DNA from: Oceanobacter antarcticus
GTDB taxonomy: Bacteria; Pseudomonadota; Gammaproteobacteria; Pseudomonadales; Oceanobacteraceae
Direction: 5' to 3'
DNA: 64,000 nt
Assembly: GCF_044962685.1 (NCBI RefSeq)
Contig: NZ_JBBKTX010000020.1
Span: forward strand, 30,897 to 94,896
A program made the position numbers and the translations under genes. Positions 28,406 through 37,364 of the stretch are shown piece after piece; position 1 is the first letter of the stretch; each line of letters begins with the position of its first letter. A model generated the notes under the pieces. It was given only the letters and a program-made list of their open reading frames with translations, did not search any database and had not been told where the DNA came from.

Positions 28406-29650
28406 TTACAGCAAAAACATCTTGGCTTTTTCCAGCCCCTTGAACAGGGCATCCACTTCATCCAGCGTATTGTAAAACGCCATCGAGGCCCGCACGGTTC
28501 CCGGTACGCCAAGGCGTTCCATCAATGGCATGGCACAGTGGTGGCCGGTACGGACCGCAATGCCTTGCTGGTCGAGCAGGGTGCCGACGTCCGCAGGGTG
28601 CGCACCGTCGAGCAGAAAACTGAAGACGGAGGCTTTTTTGGCCGCTTCGCCGATGATACGGATACCACCCAACTCCAGCGCCATGGCGTGGGCTTTTTGG
28701 ATCAGAGCCTCTTCCTGAGCGGCCAGTACCTTGCGATCGAGACCGTTGAGGTAGTTGATGGCAGCAGCCAGGCCAATCGCACCGGCAATATTGGGGGTGC
28801 CCGCTTCAAACTTGTAGGGTAACTGGTTGTAGGTGGTGCCAGCAAAAGAGCAGTGTTCAATCATTTCACCACCGCCCTGATAGGGCGGCATGTCATTGAG
28901 CAGTTCTTCCTTGCCGTACAACACACCCATACCGGTCGGGCCAAACAACTTGTGGCTGGAAAAAGCATAGAAATCGACATCCAGCTGCAGCACATCGACA
29001 TCAAAGTGGGAGACCCCCTGGGCACCGTCAACCATCACCACGGATTCGTTGATCCGTGCCATACGGACAATGTCCGGGATCGGATTGACGCTGCCAAGGG
29101 CGTTGGAGACGTGCGCAACGGAAATCAGCTTGACCCGAGGCTCCATCAATTCGGCCAAGGCGTTCAGGTCGAGTTCGCCGTTGTCCTTGACCGGGATCGG
29201 GATCAGTTCTGCGCCGACCTGTGCGCACAGCATTTGCCAGGGTACGATATTGGAATGATGCTCCATTTCGCTGACCAGAATACGGTCACCCTTGCCAATG
29301 TGCTTGCGGCCCCAAGTGGATGCCACCAGGTTGATGCCTTCGGTAGTGCCTCGGGTCCAGACAATTTCCTCTGGTTTTAACGCCCCGATGAATTCCTGCA
29401 CGACTTTACGGGCACCTTCGAACTGCTCGGTTGCGACGTCACTGAGATAATGGGCACCACGGTGGACGTTGGAGTTGACCGTGCGATAGAACGTCGCTTC
29501 GGCCTCGATCACAACGTTTGGCTTGTGCGTGGTGGCACCGTTGTCGAGATAGACCAGCGGCTTGCCATGTACTTGCTGCTGCAGCGCCGGGAAATCCTGG
29601 CGGATATTGTCGATGTAACGGCGGGTTTCTGCGGAATAGGCGTCGATCAT
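28406..29650 (-). CDS. sufS: Group II cysteine desulfurase
   Basis: A PLP-dependent enzyme that removes sulfur from cysteine, forms a persulfide and feeds the SufBCD scaffold. The 414 residues are full length for SufS. The PLP Lys is K234 (SSHKLFGPTGMGVLYG) and the catalytic Cys is C372 in RTGHHCAMPLM, in the short-loop arrangement of type II desulfurases. Its ATG overlaps the sufD stop by 4 bases (ATGA). No sufE or sufU gene is seen in this operon, so the sulfur acceptor partner must lie elsewhere. Confidence 0.95.
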   Translation of the reverse strand: MIDAYSAETRRYIDNIRQDFPALQQQVHGKPLVYLDNGATTHKPNVVIEAEATFYRTVNSNVHRGAHYLSDVATEQFEGARKVVQEFIGALKPEEIVWTRGTTEGINLVASTWGRKHIGKGDRILVSEMEHHSNIVPWQMLCAQVGAELIPIPVKDNGELDLNALAELMEPRVKLISVAHVSNALGSVNPIPDIVRMARINESVVMVDGAQGVSHFDVDVLQLDVDFYAFSSHKLFGPTGMGVLYGKEELLNDMPPYQGGGEMIEHCSFAGTTYNQLPYKFEAGTPNIAGAIGLAAAINYLNGLDRKVLAAQEEALIQKAHAMALELGGIRIIGEAAKKASVFSFLLDGAHPADVGTLLDQQGIAVRTGHHCAMPLMERLGVPGTVRASMAFYNTLDEVDALFKGLEKAKMFLL

Positions 29651-30996
29651 GACAGTGCCTCGATCTGCTCGTGAGTAAAGGCCTGGACACGACCAAAACG
29701 CTGCGCCAGCAGCGGGCGTAACCAGTCGCCAACGGCGGGATGTGGCAGCGCCTCCAGCAGTTCGTTGATAAAACCAAAGCTCAACATGACCTGGGCTTCC
29801 TGTTCGCTGATGCCCCGGCTTTGCATATAGAAACGGGCCTTGTCATCGAGCTGGGCAACGGTCGCACCGTGGGCGCATTTAACGTCGTCGGCGTAGATTT
29901 CCAGTTCCGGCTTGGTGTTGATTTCGGCTTTGTTGGTCAGTAACAGGTTCTTGTTGCTCAGTTCCGCCAAGGTTTTCTGGGCATTCTTGTGAATATGAAT
30001 GCGGCCGTTGAATACCGCTTTGGCCTGGTCGTTGATAATGCCGCGGAATACTTCGTTGCTGGTGCAATGGGCGGCAGCGTGTTCGATACAGGTGTGGAAA
30101 TCGACCAGTTGCGATTCCTGGGGGACGTAGACACCGGAAATTTCCGAGTGTGAGCCACCACGATTGTGGTTGACCACCAGGTCATTACGGGTCAGCGCCG
30201 AGCCAAGTCCGAGGTGAAACGCCAGGTACTGGGCATCCCGTTGCAGATCGATACGGCTGGTACCGATAAAGACGGCGGCTTGCTGCATCTGGTTAAGACG
30301 GTAATGGGTCAGGCGGGCGTTATCGCCGACCAGAATATCCGTCTGGTTGTTGGTAAAACTGTTGTCGCTGCTCTGTGTTACGGAGGCAAACTGCTCAATC
30401 AGTGTCAGCTCGGCGCTGGTTTCCAGCTCCACCAATACTCGGCTGTTGATGCTGTAGGCATGATCGGCACCGGTATTGATTGAACAGATTTGCAGTGGTT
30501 TGTCGAGCGGGCTGTTGCGACCAATGGTGATCAGCACGCCGCTGCTGAGCGCGGCGTCGTTAAGGTCGTTAAACAGGTGATGATTCGATTGCTGACGGCC
30601 GTTAGACAAACGCTCGACAATCCGCGCTTGTTGCTCGCTATTGGCATCGGCAAACAGCACCACCTGTTCCAGTGCCAGGGCGCTCGACAATGCGGTATCG
30701 ATCTGGCCATTCACCAGTACCAGCTGGTAGCTGTCCAGCCCGGCGATGGTGATGGTGCTGGCCAGTGTATCGGCAGCGACTGGTGTAACCGGAACAGCAG
30801 CATTGTAGCTGTCTGCCGCCAGGGTTTTCAGCGAGCAATACTTCCACGCCTCGGTTTTGCGATTTGGCCACGGCGCAGCGGCAAAGGCTGCACGACCGGT
30901 ATGGTTAATGTCAGCCAGCCAGTCCAGGGGAGCAATAGTAGCTTGCTGATTAAGTTGCTGCTGCTGAAAGCTGGCAGCCGGATTCGTCTCTACCAT
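29647..30996 (-). CDS. sufD: Fe-S cluster assembly scaffold subunit SufD
   Basis: A component of the SufBC2D scaffold complex. It has 449 residues, starting at the ATG at 30996 (MVETNPAAS...), one base after the sufC stop codon. A longer open frame continues upstream but only as out-of-frame sufC sequence. The beta-helix core is recognisable (HNRGGSHSEISGVYVPQESQ, the H-CIEHAAAHCTSNEVFRGI region, YADDVKCAHGATVAQLDDKA), as is the helical C-terminus (GFINELLEALP). Overlaps sufS by 4 bases. Confidence 0.94.
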   Translation of the reverse strand: MVETNPAASFQQQQLNQQATIAPLDWLADINHTGRAAFAAAPWPNRKTEAWKYCSLKTLAADSYNAAVPVTPVAADTLASTITIAGLDSYQLVLVNGQIDTALSSALALEQVVLFADANSEQQARIVERLSNGRQQSNHHLFNDLNDAALSSGVLITIGRNSPLDKPLQICSINTGADHAYSINSRVLVELETSAELTLIEQFASVTQSSDNSFTNNQTDILVGDNARLTHYRLNQMQQAAVFIGTSRIDLQRDAQYLAFHLGLGSALTRNDLVVNHNRGGSHSEISGVYVPQESQLVDFHTCIEHAAAHCTSNEVFRGIINDQAKAVFNGRIHIHKNAQKTLAELSNKNLLLTNKAEINTKPELEIYADDVKCAHGATVAQLDDKARFYMQSRGISEQEAQVMLSFGFINELLEALPHPAVGDWLRPLLAQRFGRVQAFTHEQIEALS

Positions 30997-30997
30997 G

Positions 30998-31747
30998 TTA
31001 TTGCGCCTCGCTTTCCAGCCAGCCGTAGCCTTTCTCTTCCAGTTCCAGCGCCAGCTCCTTGCCACCGGATTTGACGATCTTGCCATCAGCAAGGACGTGA
31101 ACGTAGTCCGGGATGATGTAGTCGAGCAAGCGCTGGTAGTGGGTGACGATGATGAAAGAGCGGTTGGGATCACGCATGGCATTAACGCCATTTGCCACCA
31201 CTTGCAGAGCGTCGATATCGAGACCGGAGTCGGTTTCATCAAGGATGCACAGGGAAGGTTCCAGCATCATCATTTGCATCAACTCGTTACGCTTTTTCTC
31301 ACCACCGGAGAAACCTTCGTTGACACCACGCTTGAGGAAACTCTGGTCGAGATTCACTGCCTTGATTTTTTCCCGTGCCATTTTCAAAAAACTGACCGAA
31401 TCCATCGGTTCCTTGCCCTGGTGGGCACGAATGGCATCGACGGAGGCTTTGAGAAATTCGAGATTGGAAACACCGGGAATTTCAACCGGGTACTGAAATG
31501 CCAGGAACAGGCCCTCGCGAGCGCGTTCTTCCGCGTTGAGTGCCAGAATATCCTTGCTATTCAACGTGGCCGAACCGGCGGTGACTTCGTAACCGTCGCG
31601 GCCCGCCAGGACATTACCCAGTGTGCTTTTGCCTGCGCCGTTAGGACCCATGATGGCATGGATTTCACCGGGTTTGATGTCCAGGTTGAGGCCCTTGAGA
31701 ATGGGCTTGTCTTCGACTTTGGCGTGCAGGTTTTTAATGCTGATCAT
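30998..31747 (-). CDS. sufC: Fe-S cluster assembly ATPase SufC
   Basis: The ABC-type ATPase of the SufBC2D complex. The 249 residues carry Walker A GPNGAGKST, the Q-loop in LAFQYPVEIPGV, the ABC signature FSGGEKKRNE, Walker B LCILDETDSGLD and the switch His in IVTHYQR. The start is ATG 31747, preceded by AGGA; the open frame before it is translated repeat sequence of the sufB-sufC intergenic region. No transmembrane partner is encoded, as expected for SufC. Confidence 0.96.
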   Translation of the reverse strand: MISIKNLHAKVEDKPILKGLNLDIKPGEIHAIMGPNGAGKSTLGNVLAGRDGYEVTAGSATLNSKDILALNAEERAREGLFLAFQYPVEIPGVSNLEFLKASVDAIRAHQGKEPMDSVSFLKMAREKIKAVNLDQSFLKRGVNEGFSGGEKKRNELMQMMMLEPSLCILDETDSGLDIDALQVVANGVNAMRDPNRSFIIVTHYQRLLDYIIPDYVHVLADGKIVKSGGKELALELEEKGYGWLESEAQ

Positions 31748-31768
31748 GGTGGTTCCTGTCTTCTGTAG

Positions 31769-31876
31769 TCGGACGTCGGTGCCAGACGTCGGACGCTTTA
31801 ATGTGTTTTGGACGGACGCCGGATGCCAGACGTCGGACATGATTCGGTGTTTTGCGTCTGGCCTCAGATCTCCGAC
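31769..31876. repeat. Intergenic repeat units between sufB and sufC
   Basis: The 135-bp gap between sufB and sufC holds two direct copies of a ~27-bp unit (31769-31795 and 31812-31838) sharing GCCAGACGTCGGAC, plus a degenerate inverted copy (31856-31876, GTCTGGCCTCAGATCTCCGAC). The units are rich in the palindrome GACGTC. This looks like a REP-type extragenic element inside the operon. Confidence 0.55.
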
Positions 31877-31882
31877 AATGAA

Positions 31883-33358
31883 TTATCCCACTGACCCTTC
31901 AAGGCTGATTTCCAGCAGTTTGCCCGCTTCTACGGCAAACTCCATCGGCAGTTCCTTGAACACCTCTTTGCAGAAACCGTTCACAATCATGGACACCGCT
32001 TTTTCGGTATCAATGCCGCGCTGGCGACACAGGAACAGCTGGTCGTCGCTGACGGTAGAGGTTGTTGCTTCGTGTTCTATCACCGCTGACGGGTGCTTGC
32101 TTTCGATGTAAGGGAAAGTATGGGCGCCACACTGGTCGCCAATCAGCAGCGAGTCACACTGGGTGTAGTTACGGGCACCTTCGGCATTCGGATTCATGCG
32201 CACCAGACCGCGATAGGCGTTTTGGCTTTTACCGGCAGAAATACCCTTGGAGATAATGGTGGAGCGGGTGTTTTTGCCCAGGTGAATCATCTTGGTGCCG
32301 GTGTCGGCCTGCTGATAGTTGTTGGTCAGTGCGACGGAGTAAAACTCGCCTACCGAATTGTCACCCTTGAGGATGCAGCTCGGATATTTCCAGGTGACGG
32401 CTGAACCGGTCTCAACCTGGGTCCAGCTGACCTTGGCATTGGTATGGGCAACGGCTCGTTTGGTAACAAAGTTGTAGATGCCACCTTTGCCTTCTTCGTC
32501 ACCGGGATACCAGTTTTGCACGGTGCTGTATTTGATTTCGGCGTTGTCGAGGGCGATCAGTTCCACTACGGCGGCGTGCAGCTGATTTTCGTCGCGCATC
32601 GGCGCGGTACAGCCTTCGAGGTAGGAAACGTGTGAGCCTTCATCGGCGATAATCAGCGTACGTTCAAACTGGCCGGTTTTGGCTTCGTTGATACGGAAGT
32701 AGGTCGACAACTCCATCGGGCAGCGTACGCCTTTGGGGATGTAGACAAACGAGCCGTCGGAGAATACAGCGCAGTTGAGGGCAGCATAAAAGTTGTCGCG
32801 CTGCGGTACGACGGTGCCGAGGTATTTTTTCACCAGTTCCGGGTGCTTGTGCACGGCTTCGGAAATCGGCATAAAGATCACACCGGCTTCCGCCAGTTTG
32901 TCGCGGAAGGTGGTAGCGATAGAAACCGAGTCGAAGACGGCGTCGACTGCGACCCCGGCCAGCATCAGCTGTTCGTGCAGCGGGATGCCCAGCTTGTTGT
33001 AGGTTTCCAGTAGCTTGGGATCCACTTCATCCAGGCTTTTTGGCCCGTCGGCCATGCTTTTGGGTGCTGAATAATAAGAGAGTGCTTGGAAATCCGGCTT
33101 GTCATAGCTGACATGAGCCCATTCTGGCTCCACCATTTCCAGCCAGGCGCGATAGGCTTTCAGCCGCCATTCGGTCATCCACTCGGGTTCACCTTTTTTG
33201 GCGGAAATAAACCGCACTACGTCTTCATTCAGGCCGGGCGGCAGGGTATCGGATTCAATATCACTGATAAATCCGGCCGCGTATTCCTTGCGGAAACGTT
33301 GATGAATTTCCTGATTCGGTACGGGGTCGGTCAGAGCGGGATTAATGGCATCGGTCAT
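31883..33358 (-). CDS. sufB: Fe-S cluster assembly scaffold subunit SufB
   Basis: The main scaffold subunit on which nascent Fe-S clusters form. The 491 residues include the typical N-terminus (EWMTEWRLKAYRAWLEM), then VVPQRDNFYAALNCAVFSDG, the beta-helix region YVPKGVRCPMELSTYFRINE (read here as YIPKGVRCPM...), and the C-terminal HEATTSTVSDDQLFLCRQRG with the conserved Cys used in cluster building. First gene of the operon and divergent from the Rrf2 regulator, with 277 bases between them. Confidence 0.96.
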   Translation of the reverse strand: MTDAINPALTDPVPNQEIHQRFRKEYAAGFISDIESDTLPPGLNEDVVRFISAKKGEPEWMTEWRLKAYRAWLEMVEPEWAHVSYDKPDFQALSYYSAPKSMADGPKSLDEVDPKLLETYNKLGIPLHEQLMLAGVAVDAVFDSVSIATTFRDKLAEAGVIFMPISEAVHKHPELVKKYLGTVVPQRDNFYAALNCAVFSDGSFVYIPKGVRCPMELSTYFRINEAKTGQFERTLIIADEGSHVSYLEGCTAPMRDENQLHAAVVELIALDNAEIKYSTVQNWYPGDEEGKGGIYNFVTKRAVAHTNAKVSWTQVETGSAVTWKYPSCILKGDNSVGEFYSVALTNNYQQADTGTKMIHLGKNTRSTIISKGISAGKSQNAYRGLVRMNPNAEGARNYTQCDSLLIGDQCGAHTFPYIESKHPSAVIEHEATTSTVSDDQLFLCRQRGIDTEKAVSMIVNGFCKEVFKELPMEFAVEAGKLLEISLEGSVG

Positions 33359-33500
33359 GGCGCTGTCTCTCGGTCGGATGACATCGTTCCTGGTTGCAAA
33401 CCGCGAGAAGAGGGCTTGCCAACTGCTGTGCGGTGGTAACCGGGCACATCTGGCCAGTATGGATCCGGCTGTGCTGATATCATCATTTCGTTAGTCCCAG

Positions 33501-33551
33501 CATTCTACTCAAGTACTCACAGTATTACCAGAATCAATACCAGTTTGGTAT
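33501..33551. promoter_or_regulatory. Candidate operator/promoter region between sufB and the Rrf2 regulator
   Basis: The divergent intergenic region contains a perfect inverted repeat ATACCA-GTT-TGGTAT (33537-33551). Next to it is a near palindrome TACTCAAGTA (33506-33515) followed by CTCACAGTATTACCAG. Rrf2/IscR-type regulators bind AT-rich imperfect palindromes of this size overlapping the promoter. Assignment to the adjacent regulator is by position. Confidence 0.45.
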
Positions 33552-33635
33552 GCTTTGCTGATAAACCGGTTTCCGTATCCGCTCGGGTTGTTCCTGAAAC
33601 GGGGGTGACGGACGGCAAGTGGGTAAAAGTCATCA

Positions 33636-34103
33636 ATGAAAATCAGCAAAATGACCGATTACGGCGTGTTGGTGCTGAACCATCTGGCCAAAAGCGGTGG
33701 TTCCCAGCAATCCACTGACGACATTGTCACCGGCATCGGCGTGTCGTTGCCGACCGCCCGCAAGGTGCTAAAAGTGCTGGCGGATGCCGGGCTGGTCCAG
33801 GCCCGACGTGGTTCCCGTGGTGGTTACCGACTGGCGCGCAGCCCGGAACAGATTCCCTTGCTGGCGATTGTGGAAGCCTTTGAAGGCAAGGTGAGCCTGA
33901 CGGAATGCAGTACCGTTGAGTCTGATTGCGACATCACCGACAGTTGCTCGCTGGCAGGTAACTGGGGTGGTATCAATCAGGTACTGACGCTGGTGCTGTC
34001 GGGCATCAGCCTGCATGACATCCGTTATCCCCATACGTTGCAACGCATTACCACTAGCTTGGCATTGTCTACCGACCAGATTCATCTGGTGAATCTGGAT
34101 TAA
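33636..34103 (+). CDS. SUF system Rrf2-family transcriptional regulator
   Basis: A 155-residue Rrf2-family winged-helix regulator, of the type annotated as SUF system Fe-S assembly regulator. The DNA-binding half starts MKISKMTDYGVLVLNHLAKS and contains the recognition helix region GVSLPTARKVLKVLADAGLV with the family wing RGSRGGYRLAR. Three Cys residues lie in ECSTVESDCDITDSCSLAGN, positioned like the Fe-S ligands of IscR-type sensors. It is divergent from sufBCDSAT and is expected to repress that operon when cluster-loaded. Confidence 0.92.
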   Translation: MKISKMTDYGVLVLNHLAKSGGSQQSTDDIVTGIGVSLPTARKVLKVLADAGLVQARRGSRGGYRLARSPEQIPLLAIVEAFEGKVSLTECSTVESDCDITDSCSLAGNWGGINQVLTLVLSGISLHDIRYPHTLQRITTSLALSTDQIHLVNLD

Positions 34104-34278
34104 TTAGCCTTGCTGCATTTTCTCGCAGAGGCCACCCATCCCAAAAGACCACAATGGCGCGCCATGAGTCCGATCTTGTGTTGAAACCGAGTCGATTACC
34201 AAGCCCGTTTTTGCACGACAAGATTCTGTAACCTTTCGCTCCTAGACTGGTTCAATGCACCTTACCGACAGATCTGTT

Positions 34279-35538
34279 ATGCGCCTGATTACCCTGTTTC
34301 TTGTTGTACTGTTATCCGTGACGGCGGTTGAAGCTGCAGCGCTCGAATTGCAGGGCGCTGCTGTTTATCGGCGTCTCGATAACGATGTCTATCTGGCATC
34401 GGTCTATAGCGACAGCGCCAACAGTGAAGCCTGGCTGAATTCTGCCCAGCCACTGCGGCTGGAAATGCGCATCCTGGCAGATGAACTCTCCCCCAGGCGT
34501 TTCTACCGCCTCTGGAACGAGGGGCTGGCGATTAATCTTAGCGAAGCAGAAATGAATCGGCGGGTTACCCAGGTCACCCGGTTTATGCACTTGCTGAAAG
34601 ATGATCTGCTCATGGGAGATCAGCTGGTGATCTCAAACGAGACCGGTGAGACGCGGGTGACTATCAATGCGGTTGACGTGCTACAGCTGGATGATCCTGG
34701 TTTTGTACGGGCACTGGTGACGGTTTGGGTGGGCAAGTACCCGCGTTCGCAAAAATTCAAGGATGATCTGATTCACATGTCGGCCGACCAGCGAGCTGAA
34801 CAACAGGCCCGGTTACTGGCAATTGAACCGGCCGCCGGGCGTCAGCAAGTGATCGAAAGCTGGGTTACGGTTGAGCAACATAATAGCGCCAAACCATCAG
34901 TTTCAGCTGCTGCCGTTGTAATTGCGGGCCAGGGTAGTGCTGCCGGAGTGACTGCTGCTGGAGTTACTGTTGCCGCAGTGACATTGCCTCCGGCGGCAAC
35001 AGAACCCAGCCCGGACATCATGGCACCAGCAGAGTCGCAGCCGGAACCCGGCATGGAGATGATGAATATACCGGAGCTTGATGAGACCCCATTGTCAGCT
35101 TTATCTGATCCGGTGGCGGAGGCGTTATCGACAAACCAACAGCAGGAGACGTTACGCCTGGCAGAAGAGCAGGCAGCCGCTGAGTTGGCAGCCCGGCAAG
35201 CGCAGCAGAGAAAACAGGAAGCATTGCTGATCGAACGGCAGCAATCAGAAGCGCGTTATTATCGCGATCTGTTAACCAGTGCCAATGCCAAGGTGCTGTA
35301 TCCCAAGCAGGCGTTGCGGCGCGGGCTGGAAGGGACTGCGCGGGTTGCGCTGAAGTTGAATCGGGATGGCAGCTTGATAACCGCTGTTATCAGTGAAACT
35401 TCCGGGCATACCGTACTGGACTCGGCAGCGGTACGAGCAGCAGAACGGGCCGCACCGTATCGCGAGTTGCCCGGTATTTTGCTGGGGCCAGATTTTGAGT
35501 TCGACATTCCTTTCCGTTTTGTGATGAATACCCGTTAA
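34279..35538 (+). CDS. Exported chalcone-isomerase-like protein with TonB C-terminal domain
   Basis: 419 residues. A signal peptide (MRLITLFLVVLLSVTAVEA) is followed by a chalcone-isomerase-like domain (about residues 20-190; LASVYSDSANSEAWLNSAQP, ILADELSPRRFYRLWNEGLA). An Ala/Pro-rich linker and a short charged coiled coil (EEQAAAELAARQAQQRKQEA) come next. The TonB-like C-terminal domain holds YPKQALRRGLEGTARVALKL and a late segment with DSAAVRAAERAAPYRELPG. No N-terminal membrane anchor remains after signal cleavage, so this is not a classical energy transducer. Function is unknown; a periplasmic link to envelope components is inferred. The start at 34279 is chosen for the signal peptide; ATG 34255 is possible. 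The N-terminal domain is paralogous to the next gene product. Confidence 0.75.
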   Translation: MRLITLFLVVLLSVTAVEAAALELQGAAVYRRLDNDVYLASVYSDSANSEAWLNSAQPLRLEMRILADELSPRRFYRLWNEGLAINLSEAEMNRRVTQVTRFMHLLKDDLLMGDQLVISNETGETRVTINAVDVLQLDDPGFVRALVTVWVGKYPRSQKFKDDLIHMSADQRAEQQARLLAIEPAAGRQQVIESWVTVEQHNSAKPSVSAAAVVIAGQGSAAGVTAAGVTVAAVTLPPAATEPSPDIMAPAESQPEPGMEMMNIPELDETPLSALSDPVAEALSTNQQQETLRLAEEQAAAELAARQAQQRKQEALLIERQQSEARYYRDLLTSANAKVLYPKQALRRGLEGTARVALKLNRDGSLITAVISETSGHTVLDSAAVRAAERAAPYRELPGILLGPDFEFDIPFRFVMNTR

Positions 35539-35738
35539 CGGCGCTGCCTGTTTCCAATTTGTCATGCTAACGTTGGATCATCTGAAAGGAATACAGAAAG
35601 GCACGACAGGTCATGTGACTGCTTGTTTTTACAGCCGCGTTTGTTACACCAGGCGTCGGGCAGGTCGTGAAACAGGGTTTTTCCTGGTCAACGGGTAAAG
35701 GATTCCCAAGCCATTTCAATCCGAGCAGGGCTGTAGTT

Positions 35739-36365
35739 ATGAAGCGTATATCGGTACTCATGATGTTGCTGGTACTGACGACTCCGGTACTGGCTGCCGG
35801 TGAACAGACGTACGGATACTTCGAGTTACTGGGAAAGTCCTGGTTTCTGGTTGCTCTGAATGACGTCGAATCGGTCAGTGAAGGCGCGGTTACAGAGGGT
35901 GCAGTTACAGAAGGCACCCGTCTTGAACTGAAAGTCGTCGAAGATGAGGTATCGCCAAGGCGTTTTCGGCAACTCTGGATGGATGCACTTGCTGCTGCTG
36001 CCACATCCCATAATCTCTCCCATTTCCAGCAAGACCTCGATACCTTCTTCTCTGCTATCAAAGGCCCATTACTCAAAGGCGATAACCTCTCCCTCGAATT
36101 GCAGGATGACGCCACTGTTCTGATGATCAATCACTACGACCATGCGCATCTGTCGCCCGACTTTCTTGCTTTGCTGGTGGATTCCCTGACCGCACGAATT
36201 GCACCCATCCCGCAGTTACGGCAAGGATTGCTAGGGTTGCTGGAGCCGCAACAAATGAGCACGCTTGAAACTGCATTTCATGCTGAAGAAATTCCATTAC
36301 AACGTATCAGTCAGACATCTCGCTGGCTTCGATTTCCCGGTAAAACCCGCGTTTCTCAGCTCTGA
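35739..36365 (+). CDS. Exported chalcone-isomerase-like protein
   Basis: 208 residues with a signal peptide (MKRISVLMMLLVLTTPVLAA) and one chalcone-isomerase-like domain. EDEVSPRRFRQLWMDAL aligns with ADELSPRRFYRLWNEGL of the upstream protein, and the following LLKGDNLSLELQDDATVLMI matches its LLMGDQLVISNETGETRVTI. The two genes thus look like a diverged tandem duplication, the first having gained a TonB tail. A small in-frame repeat, GAVTEGAVTEG, sits near residue 47. Function unknown; bacterial members of this fold are periplasmic and not known to act on flavonoids. Confidence 0.7.
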   Translation: MKRISVLMMLLVLTTPVLAAGEQTYGYFELLGKSWFLVALNDVESVSEGAVTEGAVTEGTRLELKVVEDEVSPRRFRQLWMDALAAAATSHNLSHFQQDLDTFFSAIKGPLLKGDNLSLELQDDATVLMINHYDHAHLSPDFLALLVDSLTARIAPIPQLRQGLLGLLEPQQMSTLETAFHAEEIPLQRISQTSRWLRFPGKTRVSQL

Positions 36366-36417
36366 TATACTTGCGCCTCTCGCCGGTGGCGATGACGAGT
36401 AGCATTCAGAGGTAGCA

Positions 36418-37227
36418 GTGACTCCAGCATATACAGACAGATTCGGTGGCATTGGCCGCCTGTACGGCGTTTCCGGCCTTGAACGTTTATCGCGTGCGCG
36501 TGTGTGCGTGGTGGGGATTGGCGGTGTCGGCACCTGGGTAGCAGAGGCACTGGCCCGTTCCGGAATTGGTGCCCTGACCCTGATCGACCTGGACGATATT
36601 TGTGTGACCAATACCAATCGCCAGATTCACGCCCTGATGGGCTGCGTCGGGCAAATGAAAGTCGCCGCGATGCGTGAACGTTTGCTGCAAATCAATCCCG
36701 AGTGTGATGTCCAGACGGTTGAGGATTTTCTCACCAGCAAAAACATGGCGGCGATACTGGCACCGGGCGATCAGTACGACCATTTTGATTACGTAGTGGA
36801 TTGCATCGACAGTGTCAGGAACAAGGCAGCGCTGTTGGCTTTTTGCAAACGTTACAAGATTCGGGTGGTAACCACAGGCGCTGCGGGTGGACAGATTGAT
36901 CCGACCCAAATCCAGATTGCCGATCTCAATAAAACCACCAATGACCCGCTGGCTCGCAAGGTGCGTTCCTTGCTGCGGCGGGAATATGGTTTTTCTCGTA
37001 ACCCCAGCCGTAATTATTCCATTCCCTGTGTCTTTTCCACGGAACAGCTGGTCTATCCGCAACCGGATGGCTCGGTCTGCCAGATGAAAGCATTTGCGGG
37101 CGACAGCACCCGGCTGGACTGCGCATCCGGCTTTGGCTCTGCCACTATGGTGACGGGGGCGTTTGGTTTTGTGGCGGCTTCCCGCGTGGTCAAACGTATT
37201 GCCGAAGGAGCAGGCAAGAAAGGGTGA
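36418..37227 (+). CDS. tcdA: tRNA threonylcarbamoyladenosine dehydratase
   Basis: An E1-like ATP-dependent enzyme that cyclises t6A to ct6A at position 37 of ANN-decoding tRNAs. The 269 residues have the dinucleotide/ATP loop VVGIGGVGTWVAEALARSGI, the ThiF-like segment LIDLDDICVTNTNRQIHAL and the TcdA-specific portion KVRSLLRREYGFSRNPSRNY with IPCVFSTEQ. The start is a GTG at 36418, preceded by GAGGTAG; conserved sequence (DRFGGIGRLYG) begins seven residues later, so no later start is possible. Confidence 0.94.
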   Translation: MTPAYTDRFGGIGRLYGVSGLERLSRARVCVVGIGGVGTWVAEALARSGIGALTLIDLDDICVTNTNRQIHALMGCVGQMKVAAMRERLLQINPECDVQTVEDFLTSKNMAAILAPGDQYDHFDYVVDCIDSVRNKAALLAFCKRYKIRVVTTGAAGGQIDPTQIQIADLNKTTNDPLARKVRSLLRREYGFSRNPSRNYSIPCVFSTEQLVYPQPDGSVCQMKAFAGDSTRLDCASGFGSATMVTGAFGFVAASRVVKRIAEGAGKKG

Positions 37228-37299
37228 ATCCGGCTTGTTATCGCGGAGTTCACCTTGATAGTGATCGCTGTGTGCCATTTTCGAACGGAAATCCTTGTT

Positions 37300-37330
37300 T
37301 TGACAATTTTTTGTATAGACTATGTATAAC
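37300..37330 (+). promoter_or_regulatory. Sigma-70-type promoter for the glutathione peroxidase gene
   Basis: A consensus -35 TTGACA (37300-37305) is followed after 17-19 bases by a TGTATAAC -10-like region (37323-37330). It lies about 35 bases before the ATG at 37365, in an AT-rich stretch. Confidence 0.55.
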
Positions 37331-37364
37331 TTTATTGGCATCAGATAATTCGTTGGAGGTTGAT

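Noticed and set aside
30997..31242. N-terminal extension of the sufD frame
   Set aside because: The extension is the out-of-frame shadow of sufC; the conserved protein begins at ATG 30996.
31748..31840. N-terminal extension of the sufC frame
   Set aside because: It is translated repeat sequence; AGGA and the family N-terminus support ATG 31747.
31769..31876. Possible CRISPR array from the repeated GCCAGACGTCGGAC units
   Set aside because: Only two direct copies with short, similar spacers and one inverted copy, and no cas genes in the window; it fits a REP-like element instead.
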